Positions 7,952 through 15,852 of a stretch of 34,900 bases of DNA are shown here, in pieces. Within the stretch, counting starts at the first letter, position 1, and every line of letters starts with the position of its first letter. The DNA is from CAYLRY01 sp964386535 (GTDB lineage: Bacteria > Chloroflexota > Dehalococcoidia > Dehalococcoidales > UBA3254): positions 1 through 34,900 of the forward strand of contig CAYLRY010000033.1 of assembly GCA_964386535.1 (NCBI GenBank), given 5' to 3'. The notes under the pieces were generated by a model. The model was not told where the DNA came from, did not search any database, and saw only the letters and a program-made list of their open reading frames with translations. The position numbers and the translations under genes are program-made.

Positions 7952-8399
7952 ACTATCCCCCTTAAAGCATTATTTCATTTTAATCCTTCATTCTGTCTGG
8001 CCGCCAGCCCCCCAGGTAAGAAAACGGCCGCTGGCTGCAAAGCCGCCCCCTTATGTCCCTGTTGTCCTATGCAAGGAGCGGCATTTGGGGTAAAAACTCC
8101 TTTTTCGAAGTAATTTTATTATACCAAACCAGATAGCTGAAAAAGAGGTCCCGGATACTTCCGGGCTGGGGTTTGGGGGCGTCCCCCAATCTTAACACTC
8201 CCCCCAGAATTGGGGGATTCAGGGGGTTGAAAGGATATTTCCAGCATTCTCCAAACCAGCGAAATTACTCAGGCCCGGTTTAAAATATTTACTGGTCAAA
8301 TTCAGCACAAAAACGCTTTCATTTTATATGACAGGGTTATAAAATATACTTAATTAAAGATGGAAAATATTTTAATAAATTAAATCCGGGGGTAATAAA
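7952..8399. other. Divergent intergenic region between SDR and cupin-like genes
   Basis: About 450 nt without a gene. It must contain the outward promoters of both neighbours. The right half is AT-rich, with TATAAA at about 8336 and a GGGGG ribosome site before the TTG at 8400, but I cannot place a convincing -35. The middle holds the GC-rich palindromic element listed separately. Confidence 0.4.
8172..8227. repeat. GGGGG/CCCCC palindromic intergenic element
   Basis: TTGGGGG and CCCCCAA (8173-8189) form a perfect 7-bp hairpin with a 3-nt loop. It is followed by CCCCC (8201-8205) and GGGGG (8212-8216), a second hairpin around AGAATT, and a third G-run at 8222-8226. It looks like the palindromic intergenic repeats I associate with Chloroflexota genomes. 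Only one copy is in this window, so its repeat status is inferred. Confidence 0.45.
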
Positions 8400-9227
8400 T
8401 TGTCCACCTTGAAGTATACTGACCGCATTATCAGTGACAGAGGTTTCGAATCAACCCATGTGCTGAAGGTTGATCAAAACCGCCTTAAAGACTTTTTTGC
8501 GGTGGACTGTACATGGTTCTGGCGCAGCAACCCTGACCAGATAGTTGATGGCACCCGCATCAGCGAGAATAACCAGGTTATGGCGCTGGTTGGCGCTGAC
8601 ACTGATAATCCTTTCAGTCTGGCTGGAGAGATGACGGTTTGGGTAGATGGGAAAAAGAACCTTCTCAATAAGAGCAGCCTGATCTTCGTTCCTGCCGGAG
8701 TTCCTTTCGGCCCGCTCCAGATTAATCAGATGGAGCATCCCATCTGTTACGCCGTGATTGGTATGAGCCCTGATCCCGGGGCAAAGAGAGACCCCTCTCT
8801 ACCCCGTTATACCATCATCTCTGAGACCAAAGAGAAAGCCGTAAAACCTCCGGCTTCTGTTAAAAGGACCAGCAAAGTGACCAATATTCTCCACATGGAG
8901 GATGATATGGTCAAAGGCTCATTTTATGTAAATATAAACTGGCAAATCGAAGGTTACGGACAGGCTCCGGCGGAGGTCCATGAGCATGATTGGCCGGAAC
9001 TCATCTCCATGATTGGATGTGATCCGGAGCATCCTTTCGACCTGGGCGGCACTTACAGCATCGATCTGGCAGGTGAGACTTATTATATCAGTAAAAGCTC
9101 TCTGGTTTGTATTCCTGCCCACACATTACATTGTCCCTGGAAATTCCTTGAGATTCACAGGCCTACTTTGACCATTACCGCCAGTCCCTCTGGTTTGTAT
9201 TACAGCTCCGAACAGAAACAATGGTAA
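8400..9227 (+). CDS. Bicupin-like protein of unknown function
   Basis: The start is a TTG at 8400 preceded by GGGGG. The 275-aa protein is an internal duplication: residues about 55-120 (ALVGADTDNPFSLAG ... KSSLIFVPAGVPFGPL) align with about 197-265 (SMIGCDPEHPFDLGG ... KSSLVCIPAHTLHCPW). Each half has the strand pattern and the P-A-G/H-x-x-H region of a cupin barrel. Only the second half keeps histidines suited to metal binding (EVHEHDWPEL and PAHTLHCPW), so the first is probably structural. No signal peptide is present. I do not know a characterised relative; a role in small-molecule binding or an enzymatic step on aromatic or acid substrates would be a guess. It lies 84 nt before the flavoprotein gene. 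Confidence 0.6.
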   Translation: MSTLKYTDRIISDRGFESTHVLKVDQNRLKDFFAVDCTWFWRSNPDQIVDGTRISENNQVMALVGADTDNPFSLAGEMTVWVDGKKNLLNKSSLIFVPAGVPFGPLQINQMEHPICYAVIGMSPDPGAKRDPSLPRYTIISETKEKAVKPPASVKRTSKVTNILHMEDDMVKGSFYVNINWQIEGYGQAPAEVHEHDWPELISMIGCDPEHPFDLGGTYSIDLAGETYYISKSSLVCIPAHTLHCPWKFLEIHRPTLTITASPSGLYYSSEQKQW

Positions 9228-9311
9228 AACCATTGGGCCTCAAAAATCCGCAGCATCCAGCCCAAAGCAGGTTGGGTAGTATAAGAGTGCATTATCATCG
9301 CGGAGGAAAAT

Positions 9312-9887
9312 ATGAAAGTCATCGCTATTTCAGGCAGCCCCAGGAAAAACGGCAACACCGAGATTCTGGCAGCTCATACTCTAAAAGCCATCGAGGAGGA
9401 AGGGATAGAGACGGAGCTGGTTTCCCTGGCCGGCAAGAATATCAGTCCCTGTTCCGCCTGTATGGCTTGCGTTAAGGAGGATTTTTGTACCATTGAAGAT
9501 GATTTACAGCCCATTTATAGAAAAATGAAAGCGGCCCAGGGCATTATTCTGGCCTCGCCGGTCTATTACGGATCAGCTACCGCTTTAATCAAAGCCCTGA
9601 TGGAACGCGCCGGCTTTATGGCCCGGCACAGCCGCAATGCTTTCAGCGGCAAGGTGGGAGGCCCCCTGGTAGTTGCCCGCCGGGCTGGACAGAATTTTAC
9701 CATCGCTGAGCTGGACTTCTGGTTCCATATCACCGGTATGATCGTACCAGGCTCCACCTACTGGAATATGGCCTTCGGCATGGGCAAGGGTGAGGTCTCC
9801 AAAGATGAAGAAGGGCTGAAGACGGCCTGGAACTTCGGTAAAAACATGGCCCAGGTGCTCAAGAAGGTGCACGGCTATGTGGTTTGA
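9312..9887 (+). CDS. Iron-sulfur flavoprotein / NADPH-dependent FMN reductase family
   Basis: The 191-aa protein has the flavodoxin-like FMN phosphate loop SGSPRKNGNTE (7-17), then a compact cysteine motif Cys47-x2-Cys50-x2-Cys53-x5-Cys59 in SPCSACMACVKEDFC, and the FMN-side loop SPVYYGS near 91-97. That cysteine spacing is the signature of iron-sulfur flavoproteins (Isf), which carry FMN and a 4Fe-4S cluster and reduce oxidants in anaerobes. A GGAGG site precedes the ATG. Its stop overlaps the TTG of the chromate transporter gene (TTGA), so the two are translationally coupled. This context suggests a reductase acting on chromate or a similar oxyanion, but that is inference. Confidence 0.85.
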   Translation: MKVIAISGSPRKNGNTEILAAHTLKAIEEEGIETELVSLAGKNISPCSACMACVKEDFCTIEDDLQPIYRKMKAAQGIILASPVYYGSATALIKALMERAGFMARHSRNAFSGKVGGPLVVARRAGQNFTIAELDFWFHITGMIVPGSTYWNMAFGMGKGEVSKDEEGLKTAWNFGKNMAQVLKKVHGYVV

Positions 9888-11104
9888 ATCACGGATCTGT
9901 AAAAAATGATAAGGATACTCCCATAAAAGCAGAGGCTCCCCTGTCCACCTCATCAAAATTAAAAGAGGTCATGCTACTTTTTCTAAGGCTTGGCATGACC
10001 GCCTGGGGAGGTCCGGCGGTTTCAGTAGCTATGATGCATGATGAAGTGGTACGCCGGCGTAAGTGGATGGATGATCAGCGCTTTCTGGATATCCTGGGAG
10101 CTACCAACCTTATCCCGGGCCCTAACGCCACTGAAGTTGCCACCCATCTGGGGCTCAGCCGGGCAGGCTGGAAGGGTTTCTTCTCCGCCGGTCTGCTTTT
10201 TCTGATTCCCGGTTCGATAATGGCTCTGGTCCTTGCCTGGATATATGTTAATTACGGCGGACTGCCTCAAGTTTCGGCAGTGCTTTATGGCATTAAACCT
10301 GCGGTCATCGCCATTATTATCCAGGCGCTGGTCACCCTCGGGAAAAAAGCCTGTAAAGACTGGCTTCTGCTGGTGGTAGGTGTAGCGGCTCTCGCCTTGT
10401 ATCTGGTTGGGGTGGAGGAGATGATACTCCTTTTTGCCGGCGCTGCTGTTATCCTGCTATGGCGAGGCGGTAAGAGTATATTCAGACACCGCGGGCTTGC
10501 CCTTTTGTGCCTGCCTGCCTGGTTAAATTTATCCTTTCTACGGCTCAGTCCTTTCTTGAATAACGCGGCTGCAACTTTCAGCAATACCACACTTTTTTTG
10601 TCTTCTCTAAAAATCGGAGCAGTAATGTTCGGCACTGGCTATGTGCTGATTGCCTTCGCCCACTCTGAATTTGTCAGCAGTCTGGGCTGGATTAATAATA
10701 GCCAGCTTATTGATGCCATTACTGTGGGACAAGCTCTGCCGGGGCCTCTCAGTAAAAGTGTTACTTTCATCGGTTATATATTAGGCGGTATCCCCTCGGC
10801 CATTATTGCCACAATCGGATTTTTCCTGCCGTCCTTTATCCTGGTGGCCCTGCTGTCAAAAATCGTGATCTTGGCCAGAAAAAGCTGGTGGGCCTCCGCT
10901 TTTATTGATGGGGTTAATGTCTCCGCTCTGGGACTGATGGCAGGCGCCACCGTAACCATTGCCCGCACCGCTGTAGTGGACATATTTTCTATCCTGCTTA
11001 CCCTGGCCTCGCTCTTTTTGGTCTTTAAATACAAAGTGAGCTCACACTGGATCATCCTGGGCGGCGGAATCCTGGGACTTGCTTACAAATTCGTTTTCGG
11101 TTAA
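9884..11104 (+). CDS. chrA: Chromate transporter ChrA (two-domain CHR family)
   Basis: The 406-aa membrane protein contains two CHR halves. The first begins FLRLGMTAWGGPAVSVAMMHDEVVRRRKWM and includes the family motif NLIPGPNATEVATHLG. The second begins near residue 235 (SSLKIGAVMFGTGYVLIAF) and includes the equivalent GQALPGPLSKSVTFIGY. About 10-12 hydrophobic segments are visible. Long-chain CHR proteins export chromate, probably coupled to ion gradients. The TTG start at 9884 overlaps the stop of the iron-sulfur flavoprotein gene; an internal ATG at 9971 would delete little beyond the polar N-terminus. chrB follows 92 nt downstream under its own promoter. Confidence 0.9.
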   Translation: MNHGSVKNDKDTPIKAEAPLSTSSKLKEVMLLFLRLGMTAWGGPAVSVAMMHDEVVRRRKWMDDQRFLDILGATNLIPGPNATEVATHLGLSRAGWKGFFSAGLLFLIPGSIMALVLAWIYVNYGGLPQVSAVLYGIKPAVIAIIIQALVTLGKKACKDWLLLVVGVAALALYLVGVEEMILLFAGAAVILLWRGGKSIFRHRGLALLCLPAWLNLSFLRLSPFLNNAAATFSNTTLFLSSLKIGAVMFGTGYVLIAFAHSEFVSSLGWINNSQLIDAITVGQALPGPLSKSVTFIGYILGGIPSAIIATIGFFLPSFILVALLSKIVILARKSWWASAFIDGVNVSALGLMAGATVTIARTAVVDIFSILLTLASLFLVFKYKVSSHWIILGGGILGLAYKFVFG

Positions 11105-11152
11105 AAATGCAGGGTTAGATCAAGGACTGTACCTCTCTCGGAAACAGTTGAA

Positions 11153-11183
11153 ATAAATGTTGCAATTAATTGTAATAAATGTT
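11153..11183 (+). promoter_or_regulatory. Operator-like repeats in the chrB promoter
   Basis: A near-perfect 16-bp palindrome TTGCAATTAATTGTAA (11160-11175, one mismatched pair) covers the -35 and the first half of the spacer. The 9-bp direct repeat ATAAATGTT flanks it at 11153-11161 and 11175-11183, 22 bp apart, that is two helical turns. Either could bind ChrB or another repressor. Confidence 0.45.
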
Positions 11184-11188
11184 ATAGT
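11160..11188 (+). promoter_or_regulatory. chrB promoter, probably giving a leaderless mRNA
   Basis: The -35 TTGCAA (11160-11165), a 17-nt spacer and the -10 TATAGT (11183-11188) fit the SigA consensus well. The ATG at 11197 is only 8 nt past the -10, so transcription would start at or one or two bases before the start codon. No ribosome site is present before the ATG, in agreement with that. Confidence 0.6.
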
Positions 11189-11196
11189 AACGGTCT

Positions 11197-12138
11197 ATGG
11201 ACTGGATAGTTTTTAACTATTCTTTGCCGTCTAAACAGAGTTCCAATACACGGGTAATGCTGTGGAGACGGTTGCGACGTTGGGGAGCTATCGCCCTGGC
11301 GGGCGGGGCTTATATTCTACCGTTCCAGGAAGAATGCATGGAGGCGTTTCAATGGCTGGCCCAGGAAATTCGAGCTACTAACGGTGAAGCATTGATTATG
11401 AGAGTAGAACATTTCGAGGGAATTAGTGATCAAAAAATAATTGATCTTTTCTGTGCTGCCCGTGCTGAAGATTATGCCGAACTCTCTAAACAAATAAAGG
11501 AAATGAATAAAGCTTTGGCCGCCAGAAATGATTTTGATATGATCGAGATAAACAGCGGCCTGGCCAGGCTGCGGCGGCGGTATTCCGATATTGCCAGGGT
11601 GGATTATTTTAATACTCCGGAGGGAAGAACCGTGTTAGCTGAGCTGGAAAATTTAGAGGCCAGAATTACACCTGTGCCAGCCCCGGCTATTTCAATACCT
11701 AAAAAGGAAATAGAGCTATATCGTGACAGAGTTTGGGTTACCAGGCCTCATCCTTTTGTGGACCGGCTGTCTTCCATCTGGCTCATTCGCCGTTTTATTG
11801 ATCCAAAAGCCGTTATACGCTATTCTGAAAACCCTCAACCTCATGAAGTGCCTTTTGATATGAATTCTGCCGAATTCGGGCATCAGGGCAACTTATGTAC
11901 CTTTGAGACTATGAAAATAGCCTTTGGCCTGCAGCATCCAGGACTGCGCCCCATTGGTGAGATTGTGCACGAGATTGATTTACATGACGGCCGTTTTGCC
12001 TGGCCTGAGACTGCGGGGATCGAAACCATACTCAGAGGCTGGATGCTACTGGGTTTAGCAGATGAAATGATAGAACCTTTGGGCATGAACCTTTTTGAAG
12101 GTCTGTTTCTGATATTTTCGAAATACAATCCAGGTTAG
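11197..12138 (+). CDS. chrB: Chromate resistance protein ChrB (N- and C-terminal ChrB domains)
   Basis: The 313-aa protein has a ChrB N-terminal domain (WIVFNYSLPSKQSSNTRVMLWRRLRRWGAIALAGG, then ILPF and the helical middle part) and, from about residue 180, the ChrB C-terminal domain: VWVTRPHPFVDRLSSIWLIRRFIDP, FGHQGNLCTFET and EIVHEIDLHDGRF. The C-terminal part is rich in His, Cys and Asp residues conserved in the family. ChrB is a chromate-responsive regulator in Ochrobactrum and a chromate-reduction accessory in other proposals. It lies directly after chrA on the same strand, with its own promoter. Confidence 0.88.
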   Translation: MDWIVFNYSLPSKQSSNTRVMLWRRLRRWGAIALAGGAYILPFQEECMEAFQWLAQEIRATNGEALIMRVEHFEGISDQKIIDLFCAARAEDYAELSKQIKEMNKALAARNDFDMIEINSGLARLRRRYSDIARVDYFNTPEGRTVLAELENLEARITPVPAPAISIPKKEIELYRDRVWVTRPHPFVDRLSSIWLIRRFIDPKAVIRYSENPQPHEVPFDMNSAEFGHQGNLCTFETMKIAFGLQHPGLRPIGEIVHEIDLHDGRFAWPETAGIETILRGWMLLGLADEMIEPLGMNLFEGLFLIFSKYNPG

Positions 12139-12210
12139 ATCTAACATTCAATGTAAGATGATCTTAAGAATAAATCACCTCGTTAGAATAAATCCAGGGT
12201 TAATTCAAAG

Positions 12211-13956
12211 ATGAAAACAATCTTCAGGTTGATCGTTTTTGTGCGCAGGCGCTGGGCGCTACTGCTGCTGGGCTTTATCTGCATCACCGTCAGCACAGTG
12301 GGTGGACTGGTGATACCCCGGGTGCTGGGCAACGGCATTGACACGGTGATCAATTCGGGCAGCCGCAGCACACTGGTTATCCTGGCTTTGATCATCATCG
12401 GCACCACTATCCTGCGCAGCGCCGGCCGCTATGGAGATACTTATATCACTCAACTGGTCTCCCAGCAGGCGTCTTATGACATCCGCAACCAGCTTTATCA
12501 CCATCTGCACGAGCTGAGCTTTAATTATTATGACCAGACCCAGACCGGCCAGATTATGTCCAGAGCCACAGCGGATATCGAAGCTGCGCGCATGTTTCTG
12601 AGCGCAGGCCTTCTGAATCTGATCCAGATCATCCTGGTGGTCTGCGGCGTGGGATACCTGCTGTTCTCACTGGATTGGAGACTGGCCCTGATTACCCTGG
12701 CTTTTATGCCGTTGATCCTGTGGCAGACCCTCTATGTCACCAACCGCCTCCAACCGGTCTGGCTTAAGGTGCAGCAGTTAATGGGCTCCCTGAGCACCAC
12801 TCTTCAGGAAAGTCTGACCGGCATCAAAGTGGTCAAAGCCTTCTCGCTGGAAGATAAAGAAAACAGAATATTCTCAACTGATGCAAAGAAGCTTTACGAC
12901 CAGCAGATTGCGGCCGCCCGTTTGCAGGCCGTTTATACCCCGGTGATGACCTTTTTAACCGGCGCGCCCACCATCCTGGTCCTGTGGTATGGCGGCATGC
13001 AGATAATGAATGGGAATCTGACCATCGGCGGCGTTACCCAGTTTATTCTCTATCTGGGCATGCTGGCCGGTTTTGTATCACGCCTCGGCACCCTGTCCAG
13101 TATGATCTCCCGCACCATCTCAGCCGGGAAACGCATTTTTGAAATTTTGGATGCTGAGCCGCTGGTCAAAGAAAAGCCGAACGCTATCCGGCTGGAAAAG
13201 GTCAAAGGCGCTGTAGCCTTCCACAATGTCACCTTCGGCTATGACGAAAGAAAGCCGGTATTGAAAAACATCAGCTTTGAGGTGCAGCCTGGGCAAACGG
13301 TAGCCCTGTTGGGCGGCTCAGGCAGCGGCAAGACTACCCTGGTCAACCTGATTTCCCGTTTTTATGATGTTAATCAGGGCAGCATCACCATTGATGGCGT
13401 GGATATACGGGAGGTTACCCTTGCCTCCCTGCGCAGTAATGTGGGCATCGCACAGCAGGATACCTTCCTGTATTCAGCCACCATCCGGGACAACATCGCC
13501 TACGGCCTGCCGCATGCCGGTATGGAACAGATTGAGGCGGCGGCCAGGGCAGCCCAGGTCCATGACTTTATTCAAAGCCTGCCTAAAGGCTACAATACCT
13601 GGGTGGGCGAAAGAGGAGTTACCCTCTCCGGAGGCGAAAAACAGCGTGTGACCATCGCCCGCTCTTTACTGGTAAATCCCCGCATCCTGATACTGGACGA
13701 CTCCACCTCATCAGTGGATGCGGAGACCGAACACCTGATACTGAAAGCCCTGGAAAAATTGATTGAAGGCCGGACCACCTTCGTCATCACTCACCGGCTG
13801 TCCATCATCAAAAACGCTGATTTGATATTGATGCTGGAGGACGGCAGGATTTCTGAGCAGGGCAAACATGATGAATTGATGGAGATGCGGGGACTGTATT
13901 ACAGGACATATATGGGCCAGGAAGTGAACTTTAATAGAGGAGAAAATCATGTTTAG
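12211..13956 (+). CDS. ABC exporter half-transporter, subunit 1 (degenerate catalytic site)
   Basis: The 581-aa protein has a six-helix exporter membrane domain (about 1-310) and an ATPase domain with Walker A GGSGSGKTT near 368-376, signature LSGGEKQR near 472, Walker B ILILDDST near 492-499 and the H-loop ITHRLS. The residue after the Walker B Asp is Asp rather than the catalytic Glu, the mark of the degenerate-site subunit in heterodimeric ABC exporters of the TM287/288 or LmrCD kind. Its last 8 nt overlap the second subunit gene. The substrate, a drug, lipid or peptide, cannot be told from sequence. It starts 72 nt after chrB, so co-transcription is possible. Confidence 0.9.
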   Translation: MKTIFRLIVFVRRRWALLLLGFICITVSTVGGLVIPRVLGNGIDTVINSGSRSTLVILALIIIGTTILRSAGRYGDTYITQLVSQQASYDIRNQLYHHLHELSFNYYDQTQTGQIMSRATADIEAARMFLSAGLLNLIQIILVVCGVGYLLFSLDWRLALITLAFMPLILWQTLYVTNRLQPVWLKVQQLMGSLSTTLQESLTGIKVVKAFSLEDKENRIFSTDAKKLYDQQIAAARLQAVYTPVMTFLTGAPTILVLWYGGMQIMNGNLTIGGVTQFILYLGMLAGFVSRLGTLSSMISRTISAGKRIFEILDAEPLVKEKPNAIRLEKVKGAVAFHNVTFGYDERKPVLKNISFEVQPGQTVALLGGSGSGKTTLVNLISRFYDVNQGSITIDGVDIREVTLASLRSNVGIAQQDTFLYSATIRDNIAYGLPHAGMEQIEAAARAAQVHDFIQSLPKGYNTWVGERGVTLSGGEKQRVTIARSLLVNPRILILDDSTSSVDAETEHLILKALEKLIEGRTTFVITHRLSIIKNADLILMLEDGRISEQGKHDELMEMRGLYYRTYMGQEVNFNRGENHV

Positions 13957-15763
13957 CGGCGGCGGTCCGGGACCGCAGATTCGCAGCGGCGCCGGTGAAG
14001 GCGAAGAAGCGCTGGGCAAGCTTTACGACCGGGGGATGATGGAACGCCTGGGAGAATTTCTATCTCCGGTTAAATGGCATCTGGTAATAGGCGCTGTGGG
14101 AGTCGTGATACGCACAGCCGTTAACCTGGCCACGCCTTACCTGGTTGGTATTGCCACCAACCAGATAGTGGCAGGTAATATGAACGGCCTCACCATTGCC
14201 ATCCTGGTCTACCTGGCGGTTTTGCTCTTAATGCTGGGGGCCCAGTACCTGGAAACCCTGCACCTTTCCCAGGCCGGACAGGGCATCCTCTTCAGAATGC
14301 GCACCCGCATGTTCAGCCACCTGCATACCCTGTCCCTGAGCTTCTTCGACCGTAATAAAGTGGGCAAGCTCATGTCCCGCGTGCAGAATGATGTGGACCA
14401 GTTACAAACCCTTTTCACGCAGGACTTTATCTCGCTTTCAGTCAACCTGGTGACCGTGATAGGCATAGCAGCTATCATGCTGGTTCTGAACTGGCAACTG
14501 GCCCTGATTGCTCTGAGCACACTGCCGGTGCTGGTGGCTGTAATGGTGGTCTGGCAGGCTTATGCCCGCCGGGCTTTCACGCAGGCCCGCAAAGCCATAG
14601 CTGTAGTCAATGACAACCTTCAGGAAAGCATCTCTGGCGTGAGGGTGACCAAAAGCCTCTCCCGGGAAGCCGCCAGCGTAAAGCAATTTGATGCGGTGAA
14701 CAAAGCCAACCTGGATGCCAATAAGAGAGCCGCCAAATTGCAGGGGGCCATTATGCCGGTGACTCAGATGCTGACCGATACCTCTTATGTCCTGGTCCTG
14801 GTCTTCGGCGGTTTTCATGTCCTGGACGGTCTCATGGAAGTGGGCTTTCTGCTGGCCTTCCTGCTTTATATCCAGCGTCTGGCCACCCCGGTGCAGCAGA
14901 TCGCCACCATTTATACGGAAATCCAACGGGCCATGGCCTCCGGCGCGCGTATCTTTGAACTGGTGGACGTGGAGCCTGAAATAAAGGATGCGCCCGGGGC
15001 AGTGGAACTGCCTGCGCTGAAAGGCGAAATCGAGTTCCGGAATGTAAGCTTTGCCTATCAGCCGGGGAACGAGGTGCTGCATGACCTTAATTTTGTGATC
15101 AGACCAGGGCAAACCATTGCCATTGCCGGCAAAACCGGGGCCGGCAAGAGCAGTATTGCCGGTCTCATCAACCGTTTTTATGAAACAAGCCGGGGTGAAA
15201 TACTGATAGACGGTCATAATGTCAACTCAGTAACCCAGAAATCTCTGCGGCGGCAAATAGCCCTGGTGCCTCAGGAACCCTACCTTTTTTCAGGTAGTAT
15301 AGAAGATAATATCCGGGACGGCCGTCCGGAGGCCGGACATGAAGAAATCATCCAGGCGGCTAAAGCCGCCGGGGTGCATGATTTTATCTCCCGTCTGGAG
15401 AAAGGCTATGAGACCAGGGTGGGAGAAAGAGGCGGCAGCCTGAGCGCCGGGCAGCGCCAGCTAGTGTGTTTCGCCCGGGCCATCCTGGCCAGACCGGCTA
15501 TCCTGATACTGGATGAAGCTACCTCCAGTGTAGATACCAATACTGAGAAAATCATGCAGGAATCCCTCCGCCGGATAGCTAAGGACCGTACCTGTGTGAT
15601 TATCGCCCACCGGCTTTCCACCATCACACAGGCTGATGGCATCCTGGTGCTGGACCAGGGCCGGTTGGTGGAAAGCGGCACCCATCAGGAACTGATGCAA
15701 CACCGCGGTCAATATTACCAGATGTTCGAAACTATGAGCAAACCCGCAGAACCTTCTGGATAA
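13949..15763 (+). CDS. ABC exporter half-transporter, subunit 2 (canonical catalytic site)
   Basis: The 604-aa partner has an N-terminal extension with GGGPG, a six-helix membrane domain from about residue 45, and an ATPase domain with Walker A AGKTGAGKSS near 392-401 and Walker B ILILDEAT near 517-524 with the normal catalytic Glu. Its signature is LSAGQ rather than LSGGQ. In the heterodimer this signature would face the degenerate Walker B of subunit 1, so both changes fall in the same composite site, as in known asymmetric exporters. The ATG overlaps the end of the upstream gene by 8 nt and AGGAG precedes it, so the two subunits are made in step. Confidence 0.92.
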   Translation: MFSGGGPGPQIRSGAGEGEEALGKLYDRGMMERLGEFLSPVKWHLVIGAVGVVIRTAVNLATPYLVGIATNQIVAGNMNGLTIAILVYLAVLLLMLGAQYLETLHLSQAGQGILFRMRTRMFSHLHTLSLSFFDRNKVGKLMSRVQNDVDQLQTLFTQDFISLSVNLVTVIGIAAIMLVLNWQLALIALSTLPVLVAVMVVWQAYARRAFTQARKAIAVVNDNLQESISGVRVTKSLSREAASVKQFDAVNKANLDANKRAAKLQGAIMPVTQMLTDTSYVLVLVFGGFHVLDGLMEVGFLLAFLLYIQRLATPVQQIATIYTEIQRAMASGARIFELVDVEPEIKDAPGAVELPALKGEIEFRNVSFAYQPGNEVLHDLNFVIRPGQTIAIAGKTGAGKSSIAGLINRFYETSRGEILIDGHNVNSVTQKSLRRQIALVPQEPYLFSGSIEDNIRDGRPEAGHEEIIQAAKAAGVHDFISRLEKGYETRVGERGGSLSAGQRQLVCFARAILARPAILILDEATSSVDTNTEKIMQESLRRIAKDRTCVIIAHRLSTITQADGILVLDQGRLVESGTHQELMQHRGQYYQMFETMSKPAEPSG

Positions 15764-15792
15764 AGGTTCATGCGAAGATACCCGGAAGATAA

Positions 15793-15823
15793 AAGATCCG
15801 GGGGCGGATTGCCCCCAGATCTT
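15793..15823 (-). terminator. Terminator at the convergent ends of the ABC exporter and ilvD
   Basis: AAGATC/GATCTT and GGGGGC/GCCCCC form a 12-bp stem with one mismatch and a GGATT loop. On the minus strand it runs into UUUUAU, so it mainly serves ilvD; on the plus strand it has no T-run but could still slow polymerase leaving the exporter operon. Confidence 0.65.
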
Positions 15824-15852
15824 ATAAACACAAAATCAACCGGTTTAAACCT

